Of a stretch of DNA of 64,000 nt, positions 36,001 to 48,588 are shown one piece after another (positions within the stretch are counted from its first letter, which is position 1; every line of letters starts with the position of its first letter). The notes under the pieces were generated by a model that did not search any database, was not told where the DNA came from, and saw nothing but the letters and a program-made list of their open reading frames with translations. Origin of the DNA: Costus lasius (lineage: Eukaryota; Streptophyta; Magnoliopsida; Zingiberales; Costaceae); the NCBI GenBank assembly GCA_027563935.2, contig CM050449.1:12290501-12354500 (forward strand), given 5' to 3'. Position numbers and translations under genes: made by a program.

Positions 36001-39000
36001 TATTGCAGCAAATATGATTTATTGGTTTAACACTAATAGTAGTAGTTTGGGTTTACACCTACACAATTAACTTATCTGAGTACAATTTTAAGCAAACATA
36101 TCAAAACCGTAAGCCCGGATCCGGATGTGATTCATTGAATTCACATTGACCAATGGCAAGCTAAAACTTGTTCTACTTGAGTTGAAAAAGAAAATTTATT
36201 ATGATAGGTGATTAATTAAATAAAAAAGAAAACAAAACACTCATAAATTGACAAATTGACAATTAGTTCAATATTAAATCAAAAAGAAAAAAATACACTA
36301 TCAAACACTCATAAATTGACAAATTAATGATTAATTTATACAAGGTTCAAGACTTCAAGATATCGGTCCACGATTACCAATATTCATTATATATATATAT
36401 ATATACACCAGGGACAAAGTCGAACTTTTTTATTCCTTGATTTACTATATATGTTGCTTATAATGTGCCATATATATGAGTTAAATAGGTCAACTTATAT
36501 AACATAACACAAGGACTTAGTTAATTTTGACACATACCCGGTGCTTTCAAATTGGTCTATGCCAATTTGTACTGATTTGATATTGTAATGCAAAAGGTCT
36601 GTATCATATATCATTACAATATCATATATGATACTGACATTTTGCAATATCATTATAAGATCAAGGTATGATAGATACATTGTCTTGTACCCAAAGCCTC
36701 TAGTTTGGCTGTGTCCACTTTTTTTCATTTTATTATTTTGAATATGGCTTCTCATTCTTGAATCTTGTGAGGGTAATTGTATTACTTTGAGAGAGGGAAG
36801 CCCATAGCAAAATAGCTTTGCAGTCAATTCCTCTTATTTGATGGTTGTGTCAATTGAGCATGTTATTTTTTCATTTCTTGTTTTAACTTAGCACGGGCAA
36901 CCTTTTCCAAAACAACTTTGTACATCTTTGAGTTAAAAAGAGACACTACGTAAAAAGCCTCCTTTTTACAACGTTTGGCTTATGCTCAAGCAAGGATTGT
37001 CAAACCATGTTATGAAGGTGCATTTGGTATTATCCTTGCATGACATAGTCAAGTGCTAAGTTAGCGTGATAACTTCTATTCTGTTTGGCATAGGTCATAT
37101 ATCAATGCTGCTAGTATAAAGATCAACAGTTCAACACCATGGAAGACTAAAATTTTGTTGGGTGGCATGAGTGAGTCTTGTTGGACCAACATAGTATTGG
37201 CATCCTTACCTTTCTGAATTGGTGTTTTATAGTCTTTGTTACAGGCAATTATTGAAGGTCTAACTGATGTTTGCCAATGAAATACCACTTGTACTATAAT
37301 GACACCCACCAAAGGTTGAGATAGACAAAAGGAGGAAGAGGGAATAGGCATCAACTCGCTTTCTTCCTTTCATCTTTCATGCTTCTTTTCTTCTCCACGC
37401 CATAGGGAATTACTTCTCTTGTATTAATCGGAGCTTTTTGAGCCTTTGATGCCTACAAGTCGTGGTCACTGCCACAAATGCCTATGCTTCAATTCAAACA
37501 TTAGAAGCCAACCTTTACTTCTAATTTTGCATTCCTACCCGGGGAAGAATCTTTTAGTGTGAATTATTGTTTTAAGGTGGCAAATGTTGATGTAGTTGGC
37601 TGCGTGGGTCCTTCTAGTATCTTAATTTATGTGCATCACTTTGCTGATGAAAACCCTGTGTAATAGAACATGTTATGGTGGCTCATGGTGGGAGGGGAAG
37701 GAGAGTGATATATAAATGGGATTAGGAGGGAGTAATTCTACATAAGTATTTATGTGGTATATGCAAGGAATTAAAAACCCGTCCGTATTGTATGGTACAA
37801 ACTAGTTTGAGATAGTGTTTTAAAATGCAGTCTGAAACCAGCGAGTACGGTCGATTTGTAACGGTCCAGTGGAGGACCAATCATGGAGCAGCGGATGGTG
37901 GGCGGAAGCATTGTAGTACACGGTATGTACAATACCACTATAACACATTGGCTGGACCAGTCTGAGATAGGGTCGGTACATTAGTATGGAACAAAATTTT
38001 AAACCTTGGTTATGTGTAAATATAAATTGAATAATTAAAGAGTTATTTGCAACAATAATTTCTATTTCTTTAGCCATTACGCAATTAAGGAATGAGTAAC
38101 TAATAAATGGAACAGAGATAAGAAATAAATGTGATAGTAAAATATTTGTATTGTGTAAAATACGCTTGGAATAGGATAAAAAAATATATAAAGTTTTGCC
38201 TGGCAACTGATGTATTATCCTCACACCCCCCATTAGGGGTTTAGTGTCACCTATCCTCACCCCTTGCAAGTTCAAAGTGAAGCTCTACCCATCAACTCCA
38301 TGAAGCCCCTAAGTTTATTTCAATTTTTGTGTTCCTTTCTTGTTAATTTCAAATTCAGTATATTTTTTGTATTTTCTAGAATTCATTAGTATTAATTATG
38401 TAACTGCATAGTCAGGAGGGCACGAAACATCAGTGTGTTGAATGATTGAATTTGGCACCATATGAAATTTTGTTTCTTTATCAATACTTTCCAAGAATGA
38501 TAATAAAATCTTGTTTACACATCTGACATCGCTAGCTTGAATTCTCCATTACAGTTATTATTTATTTATAGTGTTGTACTAAATAGCCAAAGTGGTATGA
38601 TTAAATAAGGTGGCAGACCTTGATTCTTTTGTGCTCTTACATATATTCTATTCCTTGTAAATAAATCTATTCGTTCTTTTTTGAGTCATGTTATTGAATA
38701 GTGATGCACTAAAAAAAAAGTGGAATCATGAAAAATGCAGACCTTGTTTCTTTTATGATCAACATATAGATTCTATTCCTTGTGCACAAAAGTTTTAGTT
38801 TTTTTCATGTCATATATCATTTTCAGCTTTGTATGTATTGATGAATTTCATGATTCTTCAGGTACCTGCAAAGGACTCTGTCCATGGTTGATAGACTGAG
38901 AGGAGACTATTACTTCTTTAACACTTACTTCTACAATAAGCTTGAGGAAGCTGTTTCATATAAGGTCTCATTTCTACATGTTAAATTATGAACTATATAA

Positions 39001-40146
39001 TCTGGTAATTTTGGGTAAAGTCCGATGGTAGCTGTAAGGAATAAAAAACTGATTCGTACTGCTGGTACATATCAGTTTTACTATGTACGGTACCATATAT
39101 GTAATTATACATAATATATATTTAAATTATAATGACTGATACTATCAGTAAACGTACAGACAAATACACACTAGTATATATTGGTCCAATAGTGTACCAA
39201 ACTAGTACCAACCGATATTTTAAACCATGGTTGTAAGTACTAAAAGCCCTTTAAATGATTTATTCTAGTTAGTTATCTGAGTAAAGATCCATTGCTTTGA
39301 GTTTTTCTTTTAACTTAAAATTCAATTTCCACCTAGCATCCTACTTTAATGTTTGACAACAAGCTCTGTAGCTGCACAATTCAATTCCCTTTAAGGAAAA
39401 CTTTCTTGTCATATATAGTATTAGCTTATCATAAATTATTCTGGACATTTCTAAAATCAGGTTTTCCTCTTAGGCTTTGGCATTTACTTCTGTTGCATAT
39501 TAGTTGGTCTTCTGTAATGCTTTGAAGAAATTAGACGCAAATTTGTAATCAATACTCAAATGAAGGTACTATAAATATACCCTATTATACAGCACTCTGT
39601 ATAAGCTTTGTTCAGTCAGGTGAGATTCATAGCCAGGATTTCTACGTTGATCATTACATGTTTATTCGGGACCTAAGTGGATGCGTAGCAGTAAAGTGAT
39701 GGCTGATTATTTAGCATACTTCTAGTTCTAGGTATTTTCCATCTAATTCTTTATTACAGTGTGCTAACAGTTTATTTTTTATGCATATATTTAGACAAAT
39801 AGTTTTATATGGAAGCTTGATTGACAATATTGATGAAAATAGGGAAGCTAATGCTCATGGTTGATGGATGTAATAACATGGTATGCTTATGCATTTATTG
39901 AGAACTGAGAACCAAAATTTGACTACTTTGCCTATGTTTTGTAAATTTATTTGGAGTCCTGTGTTTGTTCTAATTTATGTCATGAAAATACTAAGTGCTA
40001 TTCTTTTACCTAGTTCTTAGCGATGTTTAAAAAACCGATTTGTACTATCTGATGAGTGTTATGATACAAGTGTTAGTACTGGTTCACCCCTGTATTAGTG
40101 TATACTATTGATATAGTTTTTATTGGTACCTTACATATACATACAT

Positions 40147-40187
<41 letters not shown>

Positions 40188-40267
40188 CATGGTTTTAAAT
40201 TTTGGTGGTTCATTATCCAACTAGTACGAGTTTGCATGGACTGACATATGATACCAGTCTAAATATA

Positions 40268-40303
<36 letters not shown>

Positions 40304-43300
40304 TACTGGTTGGTACCAAACCTATAATGTGTATTAGTACAGGTTTGTACCGTCAGTACTATATATCAGTAAGTCTTGGTACAAAAATTAGTATGGACCA
40401 AAATTTAAAATAATCTTACTTAGTAGGCAAATTTTGCTCGAGTCCTATTCTACAATTTTATGTTATGAAAATATTAACTGCTAATCATTTGCTTAGAACT
40501 TAGCAGGCAAATTTATCTGAATTTCTGTTTCAATTTTATGTCATCAAAATATTAACTGCTAATCTTTTGCTTAGTAGGCTAAAAAAACTTGTTTTGAGAA
40601 GCTGAGGAGATGGTGGAAAGGTGTTAACATATTCCAAAAGTCGTATATCTTCATACCAGTGCACAGAGAGTAAGTGTGTTTGTCCTTCTGTTACTAAAAT
40701 AATATATAAACTAGTTTCGTAATTCTTTTTTGTTTATGCTGTTTTGGATATGGTAACCATTGTCACCATATGTAATGTTGATTTTGTTTACACAAAAATA
40801 TCATTGTACTGAATAAAAACTTAACAAGAATCCTGGAGTATCGTGGCACTGAATCTCAAGTGGTCGCCTTATCAATATACTTTTAACATAGTTGCTATAG
40901 CACAATTTATTTAAATTTTAAACTGGCTATTTTTAACGTTTTCATATTCCATTTTATGCAGATTCGCCACTAAAGTTAACCATTTAATGATATTCTGAAA
41001 ATCCCTCGATGGGATAGAATCTGTTATGCCTATAGTTTTTAGTTTCACAGATATTTGCTTGAGTCTCAGAGAACCTCCTGATGAATGGTATTGTAGACTT
41101 AAGTAAACTAGCATAATCTTTGTTGAAATGTGAGATTTCTTTACTGAAGATGCATCGATCATCCAAATTATTTATTATACCTGCAAAAAGAAGATTAATC
41201 ATTCTTTATATATATTAGAATTTTTTTTTATCACAGAAGATTCTTCATGATATTAGTCAAATTATAATTGATGAGATGTATAAAAACACAAACATATTTT
41301 GAAATGATAAATCTGATTTGTGTTTCCTTTTATCAGCATGCACTGGAGCTTGGTGATTATTTGTATACCCGCAAAAGAAGATGAATCCGGTCCAGTTGTA
41401 CTTCATTTGGATTCCTTGGGAATTCACAATAGTTATTTGATTTTTGATGTCATAGACAAGTAAGCTGTTGGCGAACTCTTTGATGCCACTAGAAGAAAAT
41501 AGTCACTGTGGTTCCCTATATTCTCCTTTCTTGTTCACAAATCTTTCATAAGAAAACATTATTCTGATTCTTATGCAATACATAGACATTAACCTGGGAA
41601 TTCTGATTTGCTTGATTTGAGAAGCAACCAAAGATATAGATCAAGGTTTAAGGTACCTTTGGCTGATAGCTCAATGGTACGCAATTGATAAAAGCCTAAT
41701 AACTATTGATCTATTTAACATATAGAGTATGCAACCTGTACATGACTTATGCACTATCCTTTTGGATAGAAAATTGCCTTAGGAACAGGTACCAAGGCTT
41801 TAAACCCTGTCGAAGATAGCATCATTTAATAATTGAGTCAATGAAAATTGATGTTATTAGATAATTTTACTTGCGAAGCAAGGAAAAGCATGGTGTAAAA
41901 CAATCTTGACTGAAATTAACCATTCTAAAATAAGAATTGAATTTGGATCAGAGGATCAAAACCAGCAATCAATATGTGAAAAGATGAATTAAAGAATTGG
42001 CAAATCTGAAAATTGCATACTAAGAAGGATGAATATTGACAACACTGTTATAGCAACTTTCTACTATGGAAGGATATTACAATTTATGATCTTATCAATT
42101 TCTATTATGGAAACCTTATACAATTGTGTATTTCTCTGATGCGAGCATAAATCTTGCTAGATACCCTTCACAAATCTAATATGCAATTTTTAGTTGCAGA
42201 TATTTGATAGAGGAATGGAACTACATGAACGAACATTCACCACCTTCGGATATGCCTTTTTCAGAAAAGATATCGAGACACTTTTCACGTAGAATCGAGA
42301 AGAACAAGCTCGCGGTAACCCTCATCTAGTAGACATATTTTAAGCATCCGTTTATTACGAAGGATCCTTTATGATTTATTCTCTATTGCTTCAAGCCTTA
42401 TACTCACTTAATCATCTGAGTGTAATTGCTGGGATATGAATATTGTGTTTCTTGCTACCATTTTGGCCTATTAATCGTTGGCGCTAAATGGATAAATATT
42501 GTATGAACAGAGCAGAAAGAGAGGCCACACGTCTAGACAATTCATGACTAGCTAGCAAAATATGTAGCTGAGTCCTAAGTTTTAGAAGGCATATTAGAAG
42601 AAGATTAGAGGACTACAGATGGAATGCTATAAGTGTTTGAATGAGTTAAAATAAATGTACTTTAAGATGAATTACTAATAATAATAACATCAACAATAAT
42701 ATATTTTAAGATAAATTACTAAGAAAACTAGAGTAGCTTGAATGGAAAATGAAATACTCTTGAGGGATTACTGCATAGGTCTTTCGAGGAGTAGGTCGAG
42801 AGTTGATATTTTGTGAGTTGCTGTAAGAGCATTGTCGTCATTTGTTAATAATTCTATTGTGTGCATTTTATTTGCTGATTTGGGCTTGAGTTAGGCTTTT
42901 AGGAAACTGATCCCTATATTGTGCATATTTAAGATATGAGAAGTACACAAAAAAGCACATTTGTTATAAATTAAATGTAAATCATTAATCTTAAATAGCT
43001 TTTACAGCAAATATTGTATTTGGGATAGCGGGATGCACAATTTAGGAGGATGTAATACTACGTCTGGATCGTTAGGTATCATCTGACATATGTAGCTGTT
43101 TGAGTCATTTACACAGTTGTTGCTATATACATTGGTTGTCTATTTGCAACTAACAATAAAGCCTATCTTCTCATTCTTCGCACTTGTAGCTACTGCTTCT
43201 TTAACCTCGTCTAGAGTAGTGTGCTTTTTCAGCTGCAGTTGTCATCTAACATGACTGTTATTTAAAGTGAGCCAAGAGCCTAGACGTTAGGAATGACAAT

Positions 43301-43765
43301 GGGTAGGCCTGAGGGGTGAATTTACAAGTCTCATACTTGTCTTTATTTAAAGTGTGGGGATAGGTAGGGTGGCCAGGATATATTCTCTTATATTTCTATG
43401 TTAATTTTGGGATTCTTTAGCATTTTCTCCCGCTAAATTCATAAGAAAGATAATCAAAATTCTTGCGGTTACTATTTAATGAATATCCTACTATCATTGA
43501 GTTTCTAAAATTTGTTGAAGTTCATACACCTGAGAAAGATTTAACTATATCACTATCCTAGATATATATTGTGAAAGTGTTACAGAAAACTTGAAGCAGC
43601 CTGTTGAACATAGTTCTTTTCTTTCTTTCTTAATTTATTAAAAAAAAAACTTTCTAGAAGATAAAAGAATTAAAGAAGAGGGAATGATTATTTCCGAAAG
43701 TTATCAGACAAAACTAAGCAAAAATCATGTAACAAAACGGAGGGAACAATTATAGACTTGAGAAG

Positions 43766-43817
<52 letters not shown>

Positions 43818-46580
43818 GAAAAAAAATGGGAAAAAAGAGGAATGTGAATAAGAGAGAGCAAAATCAAAAGAGAGACAGAAAGCAAGAAAGAGAGAAAGAA
43901 TAAATAGAAGAGCAAACTACACATGTAAGAAAAATATTTTGATGGAGAGTAAACTCTAAAATAAATTAAAATTTTAAGTCTAGAAATTTACTCTGGTATT
44001 TTTTAAGATCCTAGAAACCATCACTTTGTATCAGCATAACAATTTCACAATGATTTCTTAGCATTGTTTTGAGCTTGTTGTCACTAGATTGTTTCCTAAT
44101 ACGGTCAACAAGAGAGATGAGGGAAAAGAAGATGTGAGTCCTGAAAGAGTAATATTAAATAAATATTCATTTTCAGACCAATAACTATCTTAAAATCTAA
44201 AGCAAATGAAATAAATATTCATTCTTTTCAAGCTGAATACTTATAAAATCATTAGATAATTATTGTAAGCTATTTTCAACTCATATTTTTTAAAATAAAT
44301 ATTCATAAGCTATTGTCGCACCAAAGATTTATAAATTTATCGGATAATTATCTTCAAACCATCTTGTAATTTTTCATGTGTTCTGAAAAAAATAAATAAA
44401 TATTAATTAGCTATTTTCATGTTAAAGATTTATAAATTCATTAGATAATTATTATTATACTATTTTTAGGCTAATAGTTATTCATATGTCTTAAGTGAAC
44501 TAGCCATTTTTAGACCAATATACTCTTTAAGTCATGCTCATAAGTCATCCTAAGTTTGACAAATCATCACTTGTCGGGTAAAAATTTTACTTTTGTAGAT
44601 CTCTTGATTAAAAGTATCCTAAGTTATACATGTAAGGGTAATTAACGATGCCCATAAAATAATGAACTCTATCGTGGTGGGTGGATTTGATAAGGTTATA
44701 TCATATACAAAAGTTTGGACCAAGGTTCTTAAAACCGGTCTATTTTTCTTATTCGGACACCGGACCATGGAAATGGAGCCGGTCGGTTCGCACCGGTCCG
44801 AACCAGGAAATGGAGCTGGAGCCGCAGTCGGAGAAGGAGAAGAAAGAGAAGAAGGAGAAGAAAAGGAGAGGAAGGTGGGCAGAAAGAAAGGGAAGAAGGA
44901 GAAGAAAAGGAGAGGAAGATGGGCTAGCGCAAGCGATAAGCGGCGGATGATGTTCTTCTTTCCTCTCTTCTTTCTCTTCCTCTTTTTCTTTCTTCTTTTT
45001 TTTCTTCCACTGCATCGCCTAGCTCCACCAGATTTTTTGTCCAGTTAGATTGGTATGGACCGGAACTTTGAATATTGGTTTGGATAGCTCTAATGGCAAG
45101 TTGTCATTCCATATTGTTGACACCTTGTTACATTTGGCTTGCCATGTCAAGGCTTGTTGTTTTCTCTTAGAGTATGCCTAATATTGAACTAACAATTAGC
45201 TTGCAAAAAGTTAATTCCTCGAGTAGGCCATGGATCTCTGCTGGTGAGTGTAGATTATGGTTTGAAGAATCGTTCCGGTGGCTCGGTCCGGCGAGCCACC
45301 GGACCGGTACGGTACCAGTACCATACCGGCAAACCGACAAAGAACCGGCGGAAGAGGGTGAGTGGCGGCAGAAGCTTCGTTCAAAGCTTCCAGTGGCAAG
45401 CTTCCACTGCCGCTCGCGGTCGCCTCGCCACCGCCGTCCGTCAGACTTGTTCTGAGCATGTCCGGTGCTGATCAAACCGGAGGTACCGGCCGGTTTCGGA
45501 CCGGTACCTCAAACACTGGTGTAGACATTCTCCATTTGTCTCTTGCCATTCAAGTCTAAGAATGATTATGATGTTTTGCATTATTGGGTTTGTGTATATG
45601 AAATTGAGTGCGCTTTTATGGTCACCAATTCAGAGTATAGAGCTGATGTGCATTCATGATAACTGTTTGAGTATTTTCTTTGCTGTCTCTTAGGATATAG
45701 TCGAGCCCAACTTCTTGGTTTTTCTATCTGAGATTATCTGTGTTAATCTTGATATATCCCTTTGGCGGTTTTGCTCAATTTGCTCTGTTGCTTCCTTCCT
45801 GCTTCTTAGTTGTGTTCTCTGATGTTGCATGCATGATACCCCTGAACTTGGTGATGGTTTCCCTGCTCGTCTGGGACGGGTTTACACTCTCTCCTTTGAA
45901 CAACCTTAAAAGGGACTCGCCAACCTGTATGGAGGTGGCTTTTCAACCATTCAATCGTGCAGGATTGAACTGGCTCCATCCAATTAGAGAAGAGATTACA
46001 AAAGTTCTCTCTTCTGTTTTAATTGGACGACCAGACTAAGTCTTCTTAGAGTTGCCTGTGAAGGCTCTTTACAAGATTGCTTCTCACGTGATTGTGGACA
46101 TACAATCTTCACTGCATCTTTGATGAGTATATAAACAGCAAATATTTTTGTGCCTAATGCAAGAATCTATTTTCTTACTTACGGCCAATTGCCATGTGTA
46201 TTGTGTAGTTAGATAAGAGTTAATTGCAACTCATTCCCGGTACCAGGTTCCTCAACAGAAAAATGACTACGACTGTGGCCTTTTCGTGCTCTACTTCATG
46301 GAGAGGTTCATTGAAGAAGCTCCTGAAAGGCTTAGAAGAAAGGATCTTACGATGGTAGACAACACATCCAAGTCTGCGGTAGATGTTACTATCTGCCCTA
46401 TTCTAATTCCTAATTTTCCGTCTGCTTTAACAGTTTGGTAACAAATGGTTCCGACCCGAGGATGCTTCTGGTTTGAGGAAGAGGATCAAGGATCTGCTGC
46501 TTGAAGAATTTCGTTGTGCTAAAAATGAGAATCATGAAGCAGAATCAGTACGTTCTGGTGGCGCCTCTGAAGATGATTGA
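27012..46580 (+). CDS. OTS1-like: SUMO protease of the OTS1/OTS2 (ULP1C/D) type, 14 exons, 539 aa
   Basis: Cysteine protease of family C48 (Ulp1) that removes or matures SUMO in the nucleus; Arabidopsis OTS1/OTS2 act in salt and hormone responses. Exons: 27012-27290, 27907-27958, 28761-28849, 28928-29190, 34251-34299, 34787-34860, 34932-34961, 35062-35157, 38862-38964, 40578-40669, 41337-41459, 42200-42314, 46247-46354, 46434-46580. Phases join without error. The variable N-terminus is charged. The protease domain starts near LDPESYLSSPIMNFYIR. The predicted catalytic residues are His378 (MHWSLVIIC), Asp401 (LHLDSLG), Gln459 and Cys465 (VPQQKNDYDCGLF), all present. RRWWKGVNIF and NKWFRPED match the OTS subgroup. 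Length is close to that of the family. Some N-terminal exon borders (exon 3 donor, CAA/gtgaag) are less certain. Confidence 0.93.
29191..34250 (+). other. Intron 4 of the SUMO protease gene (5.1 kb)
   Basis: AT-rich, with degenerate members of the GGTAC-type repeat family (about 29614-29690, 31126-31245, 32275-32410). No coding exon or intact mobile-element gene was recognised. Confidence 0.7.
31126..31245. repeat. Eroded member of the intronic inverted-repeat family
   Basis: Starts acccaaggtttaaaatat and contains attggtatgtcagga and gtcagaccatac. These are degraded forms of the ends and core seen in the better copies at 37764 and 39035. Confidence 0.35.
35158..38861 (+). other. Intron 8 of the SUMO protease gene (3.7 kb)
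   Basis: AT-rich, including an AT dinucleotide run at about 36387-36404 and the inverted-repeat element at 37764-38010. Open frames on the minus strand, such as 36495-36827 and 37820-38275, show no domain. Confidence 0.7.
37764..38010. repeat. Inverted-repeat element (MITE-like), intron 8
   Basis: The left end caaggaattaaaaacccg and the right end attttaaaccttgg are imperfect inverted repeats. The core holds opposing ggtac and gtacc units (tatggtacaaactag; cggtatgtacaatacc). It is non-coding and belongs to the family repeated in other introns of this gene. Confidence 0.55.
39035..39230. repeat. Inverted-repeat element (MITE-like), intron 9
   Basis: The left end is taaggaataaaaaactg and the right end is attttaaaccatgg. 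The core has ggtacatatcag and ctagtaccaaccgat. Same family as 37764-38010. Confidence 0.5.
39930..40577 (+). repeat. Three acceptor-like direct repeats before exon 10, split by an inverted-repeat element
   Basis: Copy 1 (about 39930-40020), copy 2 (about 40420-40495) and copy 3 (about 40498-40577) each read roughly aaattt...ttttatgt-at-aaaata-taa-tgct followed by a pyrimidine-rich stretch and an AG. Copies 2 and 3 share aaaatattaactgctaatc. Copy 3 ends at the real exon 10 acceptor (cttagtag/GCT). Copies 1 and 2 end in ctagttcttag and cttagaacttagcag, which look like unused acceptors. A composite GGTAC-type element (about 40021-40411), with AT runs at 40157-40184 and 40268-40301, lies between copies 1 and 2. 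Confidence 0.7.
43771..43813. repeat. (AT)n microsatellite
   Basis: About 21 uninterrupted AT dinucleotides in intron 12. Likely polymorphic in length. Confidence 0.9.
44718..45079. repeat. Inverted-repeat element with purine-rich core, intron 12
   Basis: The left end accaaggttcttaaaaccgg and the right end accggaactttgaatattgg are inverted relatives. The core has gccggtcggttcgcaccgg followed by a GAAGAAAAGG-rich block (about 44825-44925). Open frames in it encode only low-complexity Lys/Glu or Phe runs and are not genes. Confidence 0.5.
45253..45517. repeat. ACCGG-rich inverted-repeat element, intron 12
   Basis: Opposing units ccggaccggtacggtacc and ggtaccggccggtttcgg lie at its two sides around a GC-rich core. 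It can fold into a long hairpin. Open frames within it are compositional. Confidence 0.5.
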
Positions 46581-47502
46581 CATGCAGTGCTTTGAATCTT
46601 AAAACCTACTTGGACTTGCCAGCAACCTGAGAACCTGAGTTGGAATCAGCATGGTTGATTGTGGCAAATGTGATAACGGAAAGCAGCAACGTAGCCGCAA
46701 AGATTTGAGGTGTTTTTGAGGACCACACAAAGCGATTTCTTGAGCTCATTTCCACCATTGTCTGATTTGCCTTCCCTTCCAAAAGTTATTTGAATAAAGC
46801 AGCAATGAGGCCTCGAAGAAAAGGAAGTGGGCACTTGTTTTGCTCTGAGAGAATCCTTTGCTCGTTTAACCGAAAGGGTTGGGAATCTGGGTTTGATCCA
46901 TCCAGTGGACGTTCTCTCACATTGGCGAATTGAATCTTTTTAGAACATTAGAGCGAACACATCGTGAATTTAGTAGATATATCTCTTCGCAATGAATATG
47001 CTTTGATGTTAATATAATAGAGAGGCTGTATATAAATAGGTTTTTTGTAGCTATGATTTTGTTTTACCCTGCACCTGATCTTTTACTTATGCTGCTTAAG
47101 CAAGAAGGAAAAGCTTTTCATAGCTTCACCTAAGGCTTTTCCTAACATTGCGTTAATATTTATTAATATTTTTGTTAAAATATTTGCTTGATTATTAAGG
47201 TGGATGAATTAAATACTTTAATATAGATAACTTTTTTAGTGTCCAATTCAGTTTTCTATTAGTGACCTGCGGAATCAAAATTCATCTCAAATGTATGCTA
47301 TTGTAATACTGATATAGTTTATATACTGAACTAAAATAAATTACAGGTATGTATTAAAACCACTTTAATATATTTTCTGATATTTGTGTTATTTATCTTA
47401 TTATTAAATTAACTTGAACTTTGGGGTTTGCCAAAATTAGTTAAAATATTCAATGTACTATTTTTTAAAATCAAAATTAGTTTCCTTTTCAAGAGGAGGG
47501 GG
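46581..47502. other. 3' flank of the SUMO protease gene
   Basis: Contains the presumed 3' untranslated region (AATAAA at about 46793) and AT-rich spacer. No other gene is recognised. Confidence 0.5.
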
Positions 47503-48045
47503 TAGAGGTGGCCATGGGCAGTGCCCGGGCCGGCCTGGGCCCGCCTCGGCCCGGTTCTAGGCGGGCCGTGCCTGGCACGGCCCGTTTCAAATCGTGTCGT
47601 GCCCGGCATGGCAAGGCAGGAGAACCGCTGGGCCCGGCACGGCCCGCGGCCCGATTAACCGTGCCGGCCCAGGCGCGGTTCGGTTGCAGCGTGAGCACGG
47701 ATCCGGCACGTGGGCCAGATTCGGCCCGCGGGCCGAATACGGCCCAACGGGCCAAATGAGGGGGACTCGGGCCGTGTTTGGCCCGGGCCGATTGTGGCCC
47801 GTGGGCCGACTTTGGCCCGCGTGCCAAATTTAATTAATTATTAAAATAATAAATTGAGAATAATGTATTTTGCATAATTTTTTTAAAAAAATATTTAATT
47901 ATTATTTTATTAATTATTTTATTTTAAACATATATAATTTTAATTTTAATATATTTTATTAAATTAATTAACAATACTAACAACACATGACTAAAGTTAA
48001 CACCAACTCGATTAAATTTCATATTAATAAATTATACATTTAAGC

Positions 48046-48582
48046 TTAAATCAATTGTCGACATAATGGGCATACACAATTGACCTGTAGCCAACTACGC
48101 AAGCAGCTACTATGGAAGATATGCGAGCATTGTGTTAAGCATACTTGCGCTCCGTGCTCCATCTTCTCTATGCATATTGTGCACTCCATGTTTTCAGCTC
48201 TATCTCCTTCTTCAATAATAAAAAACTCAAGTGACTCTTGTGCTTGGTTTGTTTCGATATATTGCTCCGGCTCATCGTTGATATTATCACTATCTTCCTC
48301 ACTATCACTTATTTCAAAGTCCTCAACCTCTATCTCAATCTCAACCCCAGAAGGAGAGGGAGAAGCCAAAAATTCTTGTCTTGCATGATCAGATAAGTGG
48401 ATAAAGTGTTCTTCAAACATGAATACATCAATTCGTATAATTTGACTAACACGTTCGATAATACTTAAAATAGTAATTCTCCATTGATCAGCATTGAAGA
48501 AATTTAAGGTAGATGTAAGGAAGATTGAACGTTGAGAATTTGGCATAATGATAATTATCTTCACTCTTCTATTATCTGTCAT
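48046..48582 (-). CDS. RING-H2 finger protein, single exon, 178 aa
   Basis: Predicted E3 ubiquitin ligase subunit. The C-terminal 47 residues form a RING-H2 domain with all eight zinc ligands: Cys134, Cys137, Cys152, His154, His157, Cys160, Cys171 and Cys174, including the CPLC end motif; Trp at about 164 fits E2 contact. Residues 1-75 have no recognised domain, and about 85-115 is strongly acidic (SDSEEDSD). There is no transmembrane segment, so it is not ATL-type. It is a single open frame from ATG 48582 to a stop at 48046. It sits inside the GC-terminal element, so it may be a captured host gene or an element-encoded accessory. A spliced 5' leader is possible (donor CAA/gtaagt at about 48656, minus). 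The function of the N-terminal part is unknown. Confidence 0.7.
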   Translation of the reverse strand: MTDNRRVKIIIIMPNSQRSIFLTSTLNFFNADQWRITILSIIERVSQIIRIDVFMFEEHFIHLSDHARQEFLASPSPSGVEIEIEVEDFEISDSEEDSDNINDEPEQYIETNQAQESLEFFIIEEGDRAENMECTICIEKMEHGAQVCLTQCSHIFHSSCLRSWLQVNCVCPLCRQLI

Positions 48583-48588
48583 TTTTCT

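Larger units (their letters stand above)
42315..46246 (+). other. Intron 12 of the SUMO protease gene (3.9 kb)
   Basis: Separates the exon carrying FSRRIEKNK from the one carrying the catalytic cysteine. It contains an AT run at 43771-43813 and two GC-richer inverted-repeat elements (44718-45079 and 45253-45517). No coding exon was recognised. Confidence 0.7.

Noticed and set aside
36495..38275. Minus-strand frames in SUMO-protease intron 8 as possible nested genes
   Set aside because: No domain and AT-driven composition; one (37820-38275) overlaps an inverted-repeat element.
40157..40301. Regular repeats considered as a CRISPR-like array
   Set aside because: They are simple AT microsatellites within a eukaryotic intron. 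There are no spacers, and CRISPR is not expected in a plant nucleus.
44662..45048. Open frames with Lys/Glu or Phe/Leu runs in SUMO-protease intron 12
   Set aside because: They translate a purine-rich low-complexity core of an inverted-repeat element. No coding signature.
47489..47833. Open frames of Gly/Pro/Ala/Arg composition at 47489-47833 and 48975-49307
   Set aside because: They are translations of GGCCCG/GTGCC tandem repeats at the ends of the hAT-like element.
48080..48388. Plus-strand open frame opposite the RING-H2 gene
   Set aside because: Antisense of the acidic and RING-coding segment. The minus frame has all zinc ligands and is the real one.
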